From OM182 bacterium MED-G28 (GTDB taxonomy: Bacteria > Pseudomonadota > Gammaproteobacteria > Pseudomonadales > Pseudohongiellaceae): 64,000 nt of DNA. Location: contig NTJZ01000002.1 in NCBI GenBank assembly GCA_002457215.1, positions 124,001 through 188,000 on the forward strand, in the 5' to 3' direction. A program made the translations under genes and the position numbers. Numbering within the stretch: position 1 is the first letter of the stretch; each line of letters opens with the position of its first letter. The notes under the pieces are model-generated. The model saw only the letters and a program-made list of their open reading frames with translations, did no database searches and was not told the DNA's origin. Positions 9,304 to 17,656 of this stretch are shown piece by piece.

Positions 9304-10320
9304 TTATCGGCCGCTTTCCTCGGCTTCTTCTCGCTCCAATGCTCGTGCACCGGCTAGAATGCCGGTCATACCGTAGTTGCCTTCATGACAAGCATATTCA
9401 TAAAGATTGCCATCAAGTCTGGATAAAGGGAACTCACCATAAAAATCCGAAGCAAAAATACTTGGATCGCTGACTCTAAAACCGTAAATTAATTTATTGC
9501 CTGTCTCACGGCGAAAAGTTTCAGTAATGGTTAGGTTGTCTGTCGGCATGCCACGAAAAGAGTGCCAGTCATTAAAGTGTTTGGTTTCTACAACTAAAGT
9601 GTCTCCTTCCCAATGGCCTATGGAATCTCCCATCCATTTTTCGTGCGGTTCACTAGCAGGATTGCGCTGGTCAGTGATTTTAATAATACGGGCATCGTGT
9701 ACCATTTCAGCAACAATCGTGACATAACCGGGAGACTGGACAAATTGCAGGTGACTATTGTAGATGACTGGCATCATGACTGGTCCAGCGGAAGGACCAA
9801 ATCCAACCAGGCAGCGTTCAGGTAGGCCTCGACCCTCAGGGCCATCATTTCTGCCAGGGCGATCGACGCGACCGGCACGCACTCTATCCATTACACCTGG
9901 CACTATTTCCGGCATGCGACCATTTGGAGGGTCGATAATCGCTGACGTGCGCATCTCACCATTTATTGTTGGGATAAACTGTGCATCTTCGCGCCAGAAC
10001 AAATCATAATTACCTATAGGAGGCAACGATGAAGCTACTTCGGGCGGAGGTCGATCTGGATCCAAGGGTTCGTTATCCTCATCGAAGCGTTGCTGTTCTG
10101 CTTGTTCGATAGCTAGGGCTTCTTCTTCTGTGTAGAAGCGTTTCTCTCCCAGTTCTCTCGGTCGCTCAAATGGGATGATAGAGCTGTGTTTCCATACCGC
10201 TTGAAAATCAGGTACTCCCCACTCAGTTCGAGGGATTTCATAATCCTGCGCTAAAGCGGGTGATGTTATGACAGTTAATCCAAGGAAAAGAGCTGATTTC
10301 ATTTTCATCTTTCTACTCAT
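9304..10320 (-). CDS. Secreted YEYACHEGNYG-family protein, paralog 1
   Basis: A 338-aa protein with a signal peptide (cleavage near SPALAQ, ~25). The mature chain carries conserved blocks: TEWGVPDFQAVWK, RCLVGFGPSAGPVMMP, HDARIIKI, WMGDSIGHWEGDTLVVET and the C-terminal YEYACHEGNYGMTGILAG. The window holds a second copy at 61878-62870 with the same blocks in the same order. I know this as a frequent 'hypothetical' family in marine Gammaproteobacteria and Acidobacteria; its biochemical function is not known to me. The Cys/His of ACHEGNY are invariant between the two copies and may bind a ligand. Convergent with glcB; the gene stands alone. Confidence 0.85.
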   Translation of the reverse strand: MSRKMKMKSALFLGLTVITSPALAQDYEIPRTEWGVPDFQAVWKHSSIIPFERPRELGEKRFYTEEEALAIEQAEQQRFDEDNEPLDPDRPPPEVASSLPPIGNYDLFWREDAQFIPTINGEMRTSAIIDPPNGRMPEIVPGVMDRVRAGRVDRPGRNDGPEGRGLPERCLVGFGPSAGPVMMPVIYNSHLQFVQSPGYVTIVAEMVHDARIIKITDQRNPASEPHEKWMGDSIGHWEGDTLVVETKHFNDWHSFRGMPTDNLTITETFRRETGNKLIYGFRVSDPSIFASDFYGEFPLSRLDGNLYEYACHEGNYGMTGILAGARALEREEAEESGR

Positions 10321-10371
10321 TCGCTTTCTTAAATAGGGGTTTAGGGTTTTGCATTGGTTGGCAGGGTAGGC

Positions 10372-10593
10372 TTAATCAAGATTTAACCCTGTCTTGGTGC
10401 ATATTTCTTGGTACGTTGAGAGCTTATCATTCCAAGAGTTCAAGTCAATTGTCGAGAAGTCCCTGTTTATGGGCTTTCTGCCACATTTGCAACATTTAGT
10501 GATTTCATCGGAAATATTGAACCTGGTCGCGTTAGTTGTCATGATTAGCAGCTCAGCTAGCAAAGAAAACAAAAGAGCCTCCGGGTTCTTCAC
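10372..10593 (-). CDS. Doubtful small Cys-containing ORF
   Basis: A 73-codon frame with a GTG start, or 56 codons from an ATG at 10542. The product has a CCKCG cluster and an otherwise soluble, unremarkable composition. There is no good ribosome binding site at either start. It sits in the gap between two real genes, where a promoter for the NHL gene must also lie. An overlapping plus-strand ORF (10394-10627) is the competing but weaker reading. Reported only as a possibility. Confidence 0.2.
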   Translation of the reverse strand: MKNPEALLFSLLAELLIMTTNATRFNISDEITKCCKCGRKPINRDFSTIDLNSWNDKLSTYQEICTKTGLNLD

Positions 10594-10610
10594 TAAGAGG
10601 TTTGTTCCAC

Positions 10611-11732
10611 ATGCGAAATTTCTCTAAGTTGGTCTTTATTGGACTCGCAGTACTACTTTCCGCCCATACCTATGCCCAAGGCAATGCTCGCGGGAATATT
10701 GGTGAAAGCCCCTACAATGTAATTCGCCACTGGGCTGAACCTTTCCAGGAATTTGGGTTTGGTTTCGGCGGAAACTCGGGGGTTTGGGCAGAATCACCAG
10801 ACCGAATCATTATCACGCAACGCGGTGAAACTGTATTGCCGTTCCCGATTCCAGATGATTTTCCTGGTTATGCCGGTGCGCTAGGCATCAATGTTCTAAG
10901 AGAAACCAATCGCAGAACTTGGCAAAACTGTCTTTATGTTGTGAATGGTGATGGTGAGCCTATCGAAATTTGGGATCACCTGGATTATCTCTGTGAGGGC
11001 TCAGACGGTCCTGGCCCCCACAGAATTCGCATCAGCCCATATGATCCAGAGAACCGTATCTGGTTAGTACATGAAACATTTCACCAGATCTATGTTATTT
11101 CGAACGATGGCTCAGAAGTACTCGCGACTTATGGGGAAAAATTGGTGCCAGGGGATGATGAGACCCATTTTGGTCGACCTCAAGACATTGCCTTTTTGCC
11201 AGACGGCCGAATCCTAATTGCCGATGGATTAGATAACCATCGCGTAATGATCATGGACAGTGAAATGAATTATCTTGGTGAGTTCGGGGGGTTCGGTGAT
11301 GGGCCTGGTCAATTCAACACAATTCATGCCATTGGTATAGGCCCCGAAGGAAGAGTCATTGTTCTTGATCGTTCAGGGGGACAGGTAAACCTTTTTCGTA
11401 CCACCGACGACCCGGCGATTATTGAATTCGAACGTTCTATTGGTTCGCCTTTGACCTTGCCTCTAGATATCATCGTTAACGAAGATGATTTTTGGATTAC
11501 TGATTTAGGACCATTGCGATTTCTTAACTTCGATTTTGAAGGAAATCTGAAATATACCTGGCTAGTACCATTAGATTTGCCAGATGGTTACATCGAAGTT
11601 CATACGTTTTCAGTAGATTCAGAAGGTAATCTTTTTGGTGGTGATAATCAGTATGGTCGGTCACAGAAATTTGTGCCTAAAGAAGGAGTAGGGCCTGAAT
11701 TGCTAATAGAGCCACCATGGACTGCAAATTAA
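10611..11732 (+). CDS. Secreted NHL-repeat six-bladed beta-propeller protein
   Basis: The track extends to a TTG at 10602, but the ATG at 10611 has AAGAGG at a sensible distance and gives a clean signal peptide (cleavage near AHTYAQ). The mature ~350 aa contain NHL-type blades: DIAFLPDGRILIADGLDNHRV, GIGPEGRVIVLDRSGGQVN, IIVNEDDFWITD and FSVDSEGNLFGGDNQYGR. Such propellers bind ligands or act as lyases (the peptidyl-alpha-hydroxyglycine alpha-amidating lyase type) but no catalytic set can be assigned. The stop is 13 bp before the exported aldolase, so the two form an operon, suggesting joint periplasmic action. Confidence 0.85.
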   Translation: MRNFSKLVFIGLAVLLSAHTYAQGNARGNIGESPYNVIRHWAEPFQEFGFGFGGNSGVWAESPDRIIITQRGETVLPFPIPDDFPGYAGALGINVLRETNRRTWQNCLYVVNGDGEPIEIWDHLDYLCEGSDGPGPHRIRISPYDPENRIWLVHETFHQIYVISNDGSEVLATYGEKLVPGDDETHFGRPQDIAFLPDGRILIADGLDNHRVMIMDSEMNYLGEFGGFGDGPGQFNTIHAIGIGPEGRVIVLDRSGGQVNLFRTTDDPAIIEFERSIGSPLTLPLDIIVNEDDFWITDLGPLRFLNFDFEGNLKYTWLVPLDLPDGYIEVHTFSVDSEGNLFGGDNQYGRSQKFVPKEGVGPELLIEPPWTAN

Positions 11733-11745
11733 TAAGGAAGGACTA

Positions 11746-12681
11746 ATGGGAACAATAACAAAAAAAATATCCTTAGTATTTCTAGGAATTTTCGTCTTAA
11801 GCATCATGTCGAATGCTAGCGCGCAACGCCTAAATAAACTAATCGAGATGTTTGAGAATGATGAGCCAGCTTTTGGTGTTTTGTCCTTCGATTATTCTTT
11901 AGAGAATGCGCGATCACTTGCTACTTCTGGCCTTGATTTCGTTTTTGTTGATATGGAACATGCACCTTTCGATGTTGAGAAGTTGCGACAGTTCTTATTG
12001 GGGATGACCAACAAGCGAGAGATCTTAGAAAAAGGAAACTTGCAACCGAATGTTATTCCCTTGGTGAGAGTGCCTGCTGCTGGTGGAGCTGAGGAATTAA
12101 TTGCTCAAGCGAAACAAGTTTTAGACGTTGGTGTTTTCGGCATTTTCTTTCCTGCAATTCACACACGGGAGCAAGCTGAGCTAGCTGTTAGAGCCACTCG
12201 TTATCCGCAATACAACGGTACTCCAGATTATGAACCGGTTGGATTGAGAGGAAGAAACCCTTCGAATGCAGTATGGTATTGGGGGGTCAGTGATTATCAT
12301 GCCAAGGCTGATGTTTGGCCCCTAGATCCTCAAGGTGAATTACTCTCTATGATGTTTATTGAATCTGCTGAGGGAGTAGAAAACATTGAAGAAATTATTT
12401 CTGTTCCTGGACTAGGCGCTATTTTTATTGGGCCATCAGACTTAAGTACTTCTATGGGCTACACCAGTCCAGCAGCACCAGCAGTGGAAGAAGCTATACA
12501 AACGGTTCTGCGAGCATGCCTGGACAATGATGTACCCTGCGCAATAACTACTGGGGCCGGTTCAGTGCAGGATCGAATTGAGCAAGGCTTTAGATTTGTA
12601 ACAGTTGGAGCAGATGGTGGTTTGAACGCGGGAGCTTCGAACGCACTGCGCCTTGGCAGAGAGGCAGCAGGCCGACCCTAA
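11746..12681 (+). CDS. Exported HpcH/HpaI-family aldolase
   Basis: A 311-aa protein with a Sec signal (IMSNASAQ, cleavage ~27) followed by a complete class II pyruvate-dependent aldolase barrel of the HpcH/HpaI/citrate-lyase-beta family. H72 (VDMEHAPFD) and R108 (PLVRVPA) match the active-site His and the Arg; E206 (FIESAEG) and D232 (IGPSDLS) match the divalent-metal ligands. The family cleaves 4-hydroxy-2-oxo acids, or performs the reverse condensation, in the cytoplasm, so a signal peptide is odd. Good Shine-Dalgarno AAGGAAGGA. It forms a 13-bp-spaced operon with the NHL propeller. A periplasmic lyase/aldolase for a sugar-acid or aromatic-derived substrate is inference. Confidence 0.87.
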   Translation: MGTITKKISLVFLGIFVLSIMSNASAQRLNKLIEMFENDEPAFGVLSFDYSLENARSLATSGLDFVFVDMEHAPFDVEKLRQFLLGMTNKREILEKGNLQPNVIPLVRVPAAGGAEELIAQAKQVLDVGVFGIFFPAIHTREQAELAVRATRYPQYNGTPDYEPVGLRGRNPSNAVWYWGVSDYHAKADVWPLDPQGELLSMMFIESAEGVENIEEIISVPGLGAIFIGPSDLSTSMGYTSPAAPAVEEAIQTVLRACLDNDVPCAITTGAGSVQDRIEQGFRFVTVGADGGLNAGASNALRLGREAAGRP

Positions 12682-12686
12682 ATTTT

Positions 12687-13808
12687 TCACGAGAGGTTTT
12701 CCAGAGTTCGCTGAATTCTAGCGAAAGCCTCTTCTAAAATTTCTTTTTCTTGTCCAAAAGCAATACGCATGTGATGATCCATACCAAAGGAATCACCTGA
12801 ACCAATAAACACACTTGCTTCATTAATTAGTTTCAACATTAAATCGTTAGAGTTGATGTCGAGATTGTACTTAATGAAACTCACCGCAGATGCTTGAGGT
12901 GGGGTGTAAGAAAACAAACCTTCCTGGGCATCCATCCATTTCTGTAAAATCGGAAAACCATTGCGAATATAATTGCGAGCGCGGGCAATGAGTCGTGGTC
13001 GAATTTCTGGTGATAGTGCATGGGCAGCTAAGGTATTACTTAGCATGGATGCGGTTATGGTTGCATATTCATGGCGCCGCCAGATCTTTTCGACAGTATC
13101 AGGCGGGCCGACTATCCAACCAATTCTCAATCCAGGAAGCCCATAGGCTTTGCTCATGCTTCCTACCGAGATCACTTTATCGTAAAGCCCAAAGAAAGAT
13201 TCAGATTCTTCTTCTTGTTCGCGCTCTGCACCTCGATAAACTTCGTCAGCGAGAATCCAGGCTCCGACTCGTTCCGCCGCAGCGATAATACGCTGCGTTT
13301 CGGTTTCAGTAAAAATATGACCGGTTGGGTTGTTGGGGTTAACGACAGCGATAACTTTTGTTTTTTCATTGACTGCTGCTGTTAGTTCGTCAATGTTTAG
13401 TGACCAGCTATCCCCGGAATTCAAAGAGAAAGTCTTAACTTTATACCCTTGATTTTCGGCAATTCCCCAAACTTGCTTATAGGTCGGAGTTATCGTCGCA
13501 AGTTCATCTCCGTCCTCCAGAAGGGTTTGCACAACTATTTGATTAGCTTCTGCCGCGCCCACAGTTACTAACACGTTATTTATGGTAGCTTGATTGTACA
13601 AAGAAGCTATTGACTCTCTTAATGGAGGGCTGCCATTCACATGGGGGTAGTTGATCTCTGTACTCAATAATTTATTGAGCAGCGATTCATCGTTTCCAAT
13701 TAGTTCCTGCAAGGTAATGGGATGGACGCCGCTTTCAGTTAAATTGAAATCAACTTTCTGTTCCCAAACTGACTGGCTATATTCAAGGTCAAAAGGCGTG
13801 AACTTCAT
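12687..13808 (-). CDS. PLP-dependent aminotransferase, class I/II
   Basis: Fold-type I aminotransferase, about 373 aa from the ATG chosen here (the track begins at GTG 13859, 17 codons earlier, with no visible ribosome binding site; GGAATGTGC precedes 13808). In track numbering, the PLP Lys is K237 in SVGSMSKAYGLPGLRIGW. Other PLP contacts are N177 (VVNPNNPTG), D205 and Y208 (LADEVYRG). The family includes aspartate/aromatic aminotransferases and related C-S lyases; the substrate is not evident. A short acidic insert (REQEEESES) follows the DEVYRG motif. Divergent from the ABC importer, so an amino-compound substrate or shared regulation is possible but unproven. Confidence 0.88.
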   Translation of the reverse strand: MKFTPFDLEYSQSVWEQKVDFNLTESGVHPITLQELIGNDESLLNKLLSTEINYPHVNGSPPLRESIASLYNQATINNVLVTVGAAEANQIVVQTLLEDGDELATITPTYKQVWGIAENQGYKVKTFSLNSGDSWSLNIDELTAAVNEKTKVIAVVNPNNPTGHIFTETETQRIIAAAERVGAWILADEVYRGAEREQEEESESFFGLYDKVISVGSMSKAYGLPGLRIGWIVGPPDTVEKIWRRHEYATITASMLSNTLAAHALSPEIRPRLIARARNYIRNGFPILQKWMDAQEGLFSYTPPQASAVSFIKYNLDINSNDLMLKLINEASVFIGSGDSFGMDHHMRIAFGQEKEILEEAFARIQRTLENLS

Positions 13809-13913
13809 GCACATTCCGATAGTGACTGATTTTTCGAGAGCCCATTTTGCCAGATTCACCTAAACTATGCCGCAATTGGAGCAAATAACATTCACTTGTT
13901 AGACTGCCTAGTA

Positions 13914-14681
13914 ATGATCGAACTTAAAAATCTTCAGAAGACATTCGATAATGGCGCGACTTACGCTGTTGCTAATACCTCCTTTTCCGTGGAAAAGGGT
14001 GAATTACTCGGATTAATAGGAGAGTCTGGCAGTGGTAAGACCACAACATTAAAAATGATTAACCGGCTGGAAGAGCCGTCTTCTGGTGAAGTGTATGTTA
14101 ATGGTCAGAATGTGTTAGCCAGTAATCCAGAAGAATTGCGTCGTAATATCGGTTACGTTTTTCAGGGGATAGGCTTATTTCCACATTACACAGTTGCCGA
14201 AAATGTCGCTGCGGTGCCTCAGTTACTTGGCTGGGATGACAATCGAGTTAAGTTGCGTTGCCAAGAAACATTGAAAATGGTTGGCCTTCCTGTCGAGGAA
14301 TATGGTGCTCGCTATTCCTCGCAGCTCTCTGGGGGACAGCAACAACGAGTCGGTGTTGCTCGTGCTCTTGCCTCAGAGCCAGATGTCATCCTTATGGATG
14401 AACCCTTTGGAGCACTCGACCCAATTACGCGGGCCGAATTACAAGAAGAATTTAAACGCATTCAAACTAACTTGAATTTGACTGTCATTATCGTAACCCA
14501 TGACATGACCGAAGCCCTACTTATGGCGGACCGGATCGCCGTGATGAAAGACGGTGAAGTTCTGCAAATCGGAACGCCCCAAGAACTACTCAATAAGCCC
14601 GAACATGAATACGTAAAGAAAATGGTTGATATGCCTAAGCGTCGTGCAGATAGATTAGAGAAGTTGGTGCATTCATCATGA
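13914..14681 (+). CDS. ABC transporter ATPase, OpuC/YehX/EgtU (quaternary amine) type
   Basis: Start placed at ATG 13914 (the track's TTG at 13896 adds six residues lacking homology to the family). 255 aa with Walker A GESGSGKTT, Q-loop VFQGIGLFPH, signature LSGGQQQR, Walker B VILMDEPFGALDP and H-loop IVTHDM. VFQGIGLFPHYTVAENVA and the ADRIAVMKDGEVLQIGTPQELL tail are typical of the osmoprotectant/quaternary-amine subgroup. The usual C-terminal CBS domains are absent, as in OpuC-like short versions. It powers the fused permease/binding protein encoded immediately downstream with an ATGA overlap. Confidence 0.93.
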   Translation: MIELKNLQKTFDNGATYAVANTSFSVEKGELLGLIGESGSGKTTTLKMINRLEEPSSGEVYVNGQNVLASNPEELRRNIGYVFQGIGLFPHYTVAENVAAVPQLLGWDDNRVKLRCQETLKMVGLPVEEYGARYSSQLSGGQQQRVGVARALASEPDVILMDEPFGALDPITRAELQEEFKRIQTNLNLTVIIVTHDMTEALLMADRIAVMKDGEVLQIGTPQELLNKPEHEYVKKMVDMPKRRADRLEKLVHSS

Positions 14682-16201
14682 GTGATAATTTGCGCGAACA
14701 ATTAGTTCTTTTACCAGACTATTTCCAAGGACATTTATTATTGACTCTGATTTCTTTATCTTTGGGAATTATTATCAGTATTCCTCTAGGTGTATGGGCA
14801 GCTCAGTCCAAAATTGTTAAACGACCTCTGTTGACTGCGGTTAGCATAATTCAAACTTTTCCCAGCGTTGCTATATTAGCTATGGTCGTCGCCCTTCTCG
14901 GAGGCCAAATTGGATTGGTCCCGGCGATTATTGCTCTTGTGTTGTATTCCATGTTGCCTATTGTCCGTAACACAGTTACTGGACTAGAAACCGTTGCTGA
15001 TGAAGTGGTAGAGGCTGCTAGAGGTATCGGAATGAGCTCGAACCAAATACTAACTAAGGTGCGTTTACCCTTAGCCTTGCCAGTTATCATAGCGGGAATA
15101 CGCACAGCTGCAGTGTGGACAGTCGGGGTCGCGACTCTTTCAACTTTGGTTGGAGCTACTAGTTTTGGCAACTACATTTTTACTGGTCTACAAACAAGCA
15201 ACTTGGTTTCAGTAACTGTTGGCTCATTAGCAGCTGCGTTAATGGCGATCGTTCTTGATTCCATCATTGGCGGTATTCAATGGCTTACTGAACAGCGCAA
15301 TCAAAAATCTTCCACTAGAAAATTCAAACAGGTTAAGTTCATAGTAATCACTGCGGTGTTACTTGGCGGAAGTTTTTCTGCCTACAGCTTACTGCCAGAA
15401 CCTAAAGCAGATTTTGTAATAGGAGGTAAAGCCTACACCGAGCAGTATATTATCGCTGGCTTATTGGCCACTGAATTAGAAGCTGCTGGTTTTACAGTTG
15501 ATCAAAGAATTGGGATGGGAACCGAAGTTCTTTACACAGCAACGGCTAATGGCACAGTGGATGTTTACTTGGAATACACCGGCACGGTTTGGGCGAATAT
15601 TATGAATAATTCACACAACCCGGGGAGGAAGGTGGTGTTAGAAAGTGTGACAGACTTTGTAAAAGGAAAGGATGGCATGATCAATGTTGGAACTCTGGGT
15701 TTTCAGAATCGTTATGCACTGGCGATGCGAAAAGATCGTGCCCAGGAATTAGGTATAGTATCTATTGAAGACATGATCCCTTTGGCAGATGGATTGATTG
15801 CTGCCGGGGATTTAGAGTTTTTTGGTCGGTTAGAGTGGATTACTTTGCGCGACACTTACAATATTGATTTTGCTGAAAAATTGACCTTTGATTCAACACT
15901 GATGTATACCGCAGTAAATGAAGGGCAGGTCGATTTGATCACTGCCTATACCAGTGATGGCCGTGTCGCTGCATTTGATCTTCAGATTATTGAAGATCCG
16001 AGAAATAGTATGTTGCCCTATGATAGTTTTCTACTCGCTTCCTCGAGAGCTGCTGAGAATAATCGTTTTGTCGAAATCATGCAGACTTTGGTTAATCAGA
16101 TTTCTGATCTCGAAATGCGGGAAGCAAATCGACTTGTGGATGTCGAAGGTCGCTCGGTGTCTGATGCGATAGCATACTTACAGACAATAATTCACGAATA
16201 G
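14678..16201 (+). CDS. Fused permease and substrate-binding protein of quaternary-amine/ergothioneine-type ABC importer
   Basis: A 507-aa fusion. Residues ~1-215 are an OpuCB-like permease with about six membrane segments and the coupling-loop motif EAARGIGMSSNQILTKVRLPLALPVI. After a linker and an extra membrane helix (~220-240) comes an OpuCC/ProX-type binding domain (FVIGGKAYTEQYIIAGLL, TEVLYTATANGTVDVYLEYTGT, DLITAYTSDGRVAAFDL), tethered on the periplasmic face. This architecture is known for OpuC-type, BilE and EgtU (ergothioneine) importers. Known binding sites use a cage of aromatic residues; the ligand here could be a betaine, carnitine or ergothioneine and is not decided by reading. 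The 4-bp overlap with the ATPase gene shows coupling. A strong terminator follows. Confidence 0.92.
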   Translation: MSDNLREQLVLLPDYFQGHLLLTLISLSLGIIISIPLGVWAAQSKIVKRPLLTAVSIIQTFPSVAILAMVVALLGGQIGLVPAIIALVLYSMLPIVRNTVTGLETVADEVVEAARGIGMSSNQILTKVRLPLALPVIIAGIRTAAVWTVGVATLSTLVGATSFGNYIFTGLQTSNLVSVTVGSLAAALMAIVLDSIIGGIQWLTEQRNQKSSTRKFKQVKFIVITAVLLGGSFSAYSLLPEPKADFVIGGKAYTEQYIIAGLLATELEAAGFTVDQRIGMGTEVLYTATANGTVDVYLEYTGTVWANIMNNSHNPGRKVVLESVTDFVKGKDGMINVGTLGFQNRYALAMRKDRAQELGIVSIEDMIPLADGLIAAGDLEFFGRLEWITLRDTYNIDFAEKLTFDSTLMYTAVNEGQVDLITAYTSDGRVAAFDLQIIEDPRNSMLPYDSFLLASSRAAENNRFVEIMQTLVNQISDLEMREANRLVDVEGRSVSDAIAYLQTIIHE

Positions 16202-16234
16202 TTATGGGACCGAGATTTTTATTAGGTAAAGTAT

Positions 16235-16268
16235 AAAAAGGCCAGCTTTAAAAACGCTGGCCTTTTTT
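16235..16268 (+). terminator. Rho-independent terminator, probably bidirectional
   Basis: AAAAAGGCCAGC and GCTGGCCTTTTTT pair around a 9-nt loop, giving a GC-rich stem with U-tracts in both orientations. It lies between the convergent importer and serine hydrolase genes and can serve both. Confidence 0.93.
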
Positions 16269-16296
16269 AATTATCGTATCTGTCATTCGAGAGATA

Positions 16297-17532
16297 TTAC
16301 TGATAAATCGCAGAACGAGCAGCTCCATGAACTTGGACAGAGTAAAGAACATCACTATTTTGAATCATGCCGATGAAGATTATGTTTTCAACTGGATCGA
16401 TCCAAAACCATGAGCCAGCGATACCCCACCACCAATGCGTGCCCTTAGGTGCGCCCTGAAATACATCAGGGTTTTCTACAATTGCAAAGTCGACACCAAA
16501 AACGTTTCCAGGATACAACTGGCCAATTCCTTCCACGCCTTCTGGCAGGTGATTGCTACGCATAATTTGCACGGCTTCTTCAGACAGAATGCGTTCGCCA
16601 TTTAGTGCGCCTTTGTTCAAATGCATCTGCGTAAATTTCATGTAGTCTGCTGCAGTAGATGTAAGTCCGCCACCACCAGAAAGGAATTTTGGTGGGCTTA
16701 GAAAGGCACCGGTATCAGTGCGGATCAGTGATCCATCCTGACCGGGAAAATACTGTCGGGCAAGCCTGTGGGCATTTTCTGATTTTACATAGAAACCTGT
16801 GTCTACCATGCCCAAAGGGTTGAAAATTCTTTCTTGTAAAAATTCGTCAAATGATTGACCGGAAAGTTTTTCTACCAAGTAACCCTGCACATCCACAGAA
16901 ATTGAATAAACCCATTGTGTTCCAGGCTGATAGCCTAAGGGAATGTCTTCAAGTGCAGGTATAGACTCGGCTAAAGTATAATTGGGTAGGTCCATAATTC
17001 CAGCGTTAGCATAGGCTTCAGCAATAGGACCTTGAGATAGCGGCGGTGTATAAAGCAGTCCGCCAGTGTGGCTCATCAATTCACGCACGGTCATTGGATG
17101 ATTAGCAGGTTCCGTTTCCCAGCTGCCGTCTTCATTTTGAGAGACGAATACGTCCACATTGGCTAGTTCTGGCAAATATTTACCAACCGGATCATCAAGT
17201 TCAAATTTTCCTTCATCGAACAGAATCATCAGTGCAGTACCGGTCACCGGTTTTGTCATAGAAAAAATACGGAAGATTGAATCAGTGCTCATCGCTACTT
17301 GGTCTTCTACATTCTGATAACCCAAGGCTTTATTCATTTGAATTTCGCCGTCTTGAGCAATCATAACAACGGCACCAGAAAGTTTGCCTTGGTCTATTCT
17401 GCCCTGTAAATCGGCTTCTACCGCATCTAGGCGAGACCTATCTATATCTGCATTGGCCAGTGCGCTGAAGGCTGATAGAAGCATAATCAGTAAGCTTGAG
17501 ACTAATCGCTGGCTTAGTTGGAAGTGTGACAT
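16297..17532 (-). CDS. Secreted serine hydrolase, beta-lactamase/class C-like esterase family
   Basis: A 411-aa protein with a signal peptide (cleavage near SALANA, ~28). The nucleophile motif is S91-M-T-K94 (IFSMTKPVTG) and the second motif Y209-S-I (WVYSIS), as in EstB-type carboxylesterases and class C beta-lactamase relatives; HWWWGIAGSW near the C-terminus takes the place of the KTG-box strand. Broad esterase/peptidase function is likely; beta-lactam resistance is not implied. ATG preceded by AGAGGAACG. Monocistronic and convergent with the ABC importer. Confidence 0.88.
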   Translation of the reverse strand: MSHFQLSQRLVSSLLIMLLSAFSALANADIDRSRLDAVEADLQGRIDQGKLSGAVVMIAQDGEIQMNKALGYQNVEDQVAMSTDSIFRIFSMTKPVTGTALMILFDEGKFELDDPVGKYLPELANVDVFVSQNEDGSWETEPANHPMTVRELMSHTGGLLYTPPLSQGPIAEAYANAGIMDLPNYTLAESIPALEDIPLGYQPGTQWVYSISVDVQGYLVEKLSGQSFDEFLQERIFNPLGMVDTGFYVKSENAHRLARQYFPGQDGSLIRTDTGAFLSPPKFLSGGGGLTSTAADYMKFTQMHLNKGALNGERILSEEAVQIMRSNHLPEGVEGIGQLYPGNVFGVDFAIVENPDVFQGAPKGTHWWWGIAGSWFWIDPVENIIFIGMIQNSDVLYSVQVHGAARSAIYQ

Positions 17533-17656
17533 TACTCGTTCCTCTAAAGAATGATATTGAGCATTAATTTTTACTATGCAGTATTAGAGCATCAAACATG
17601 ACAAAAATAAAAGTCTGTAAGAAGGGCTGCACGGTCAGTGAGATTGGGTTAGTAGT

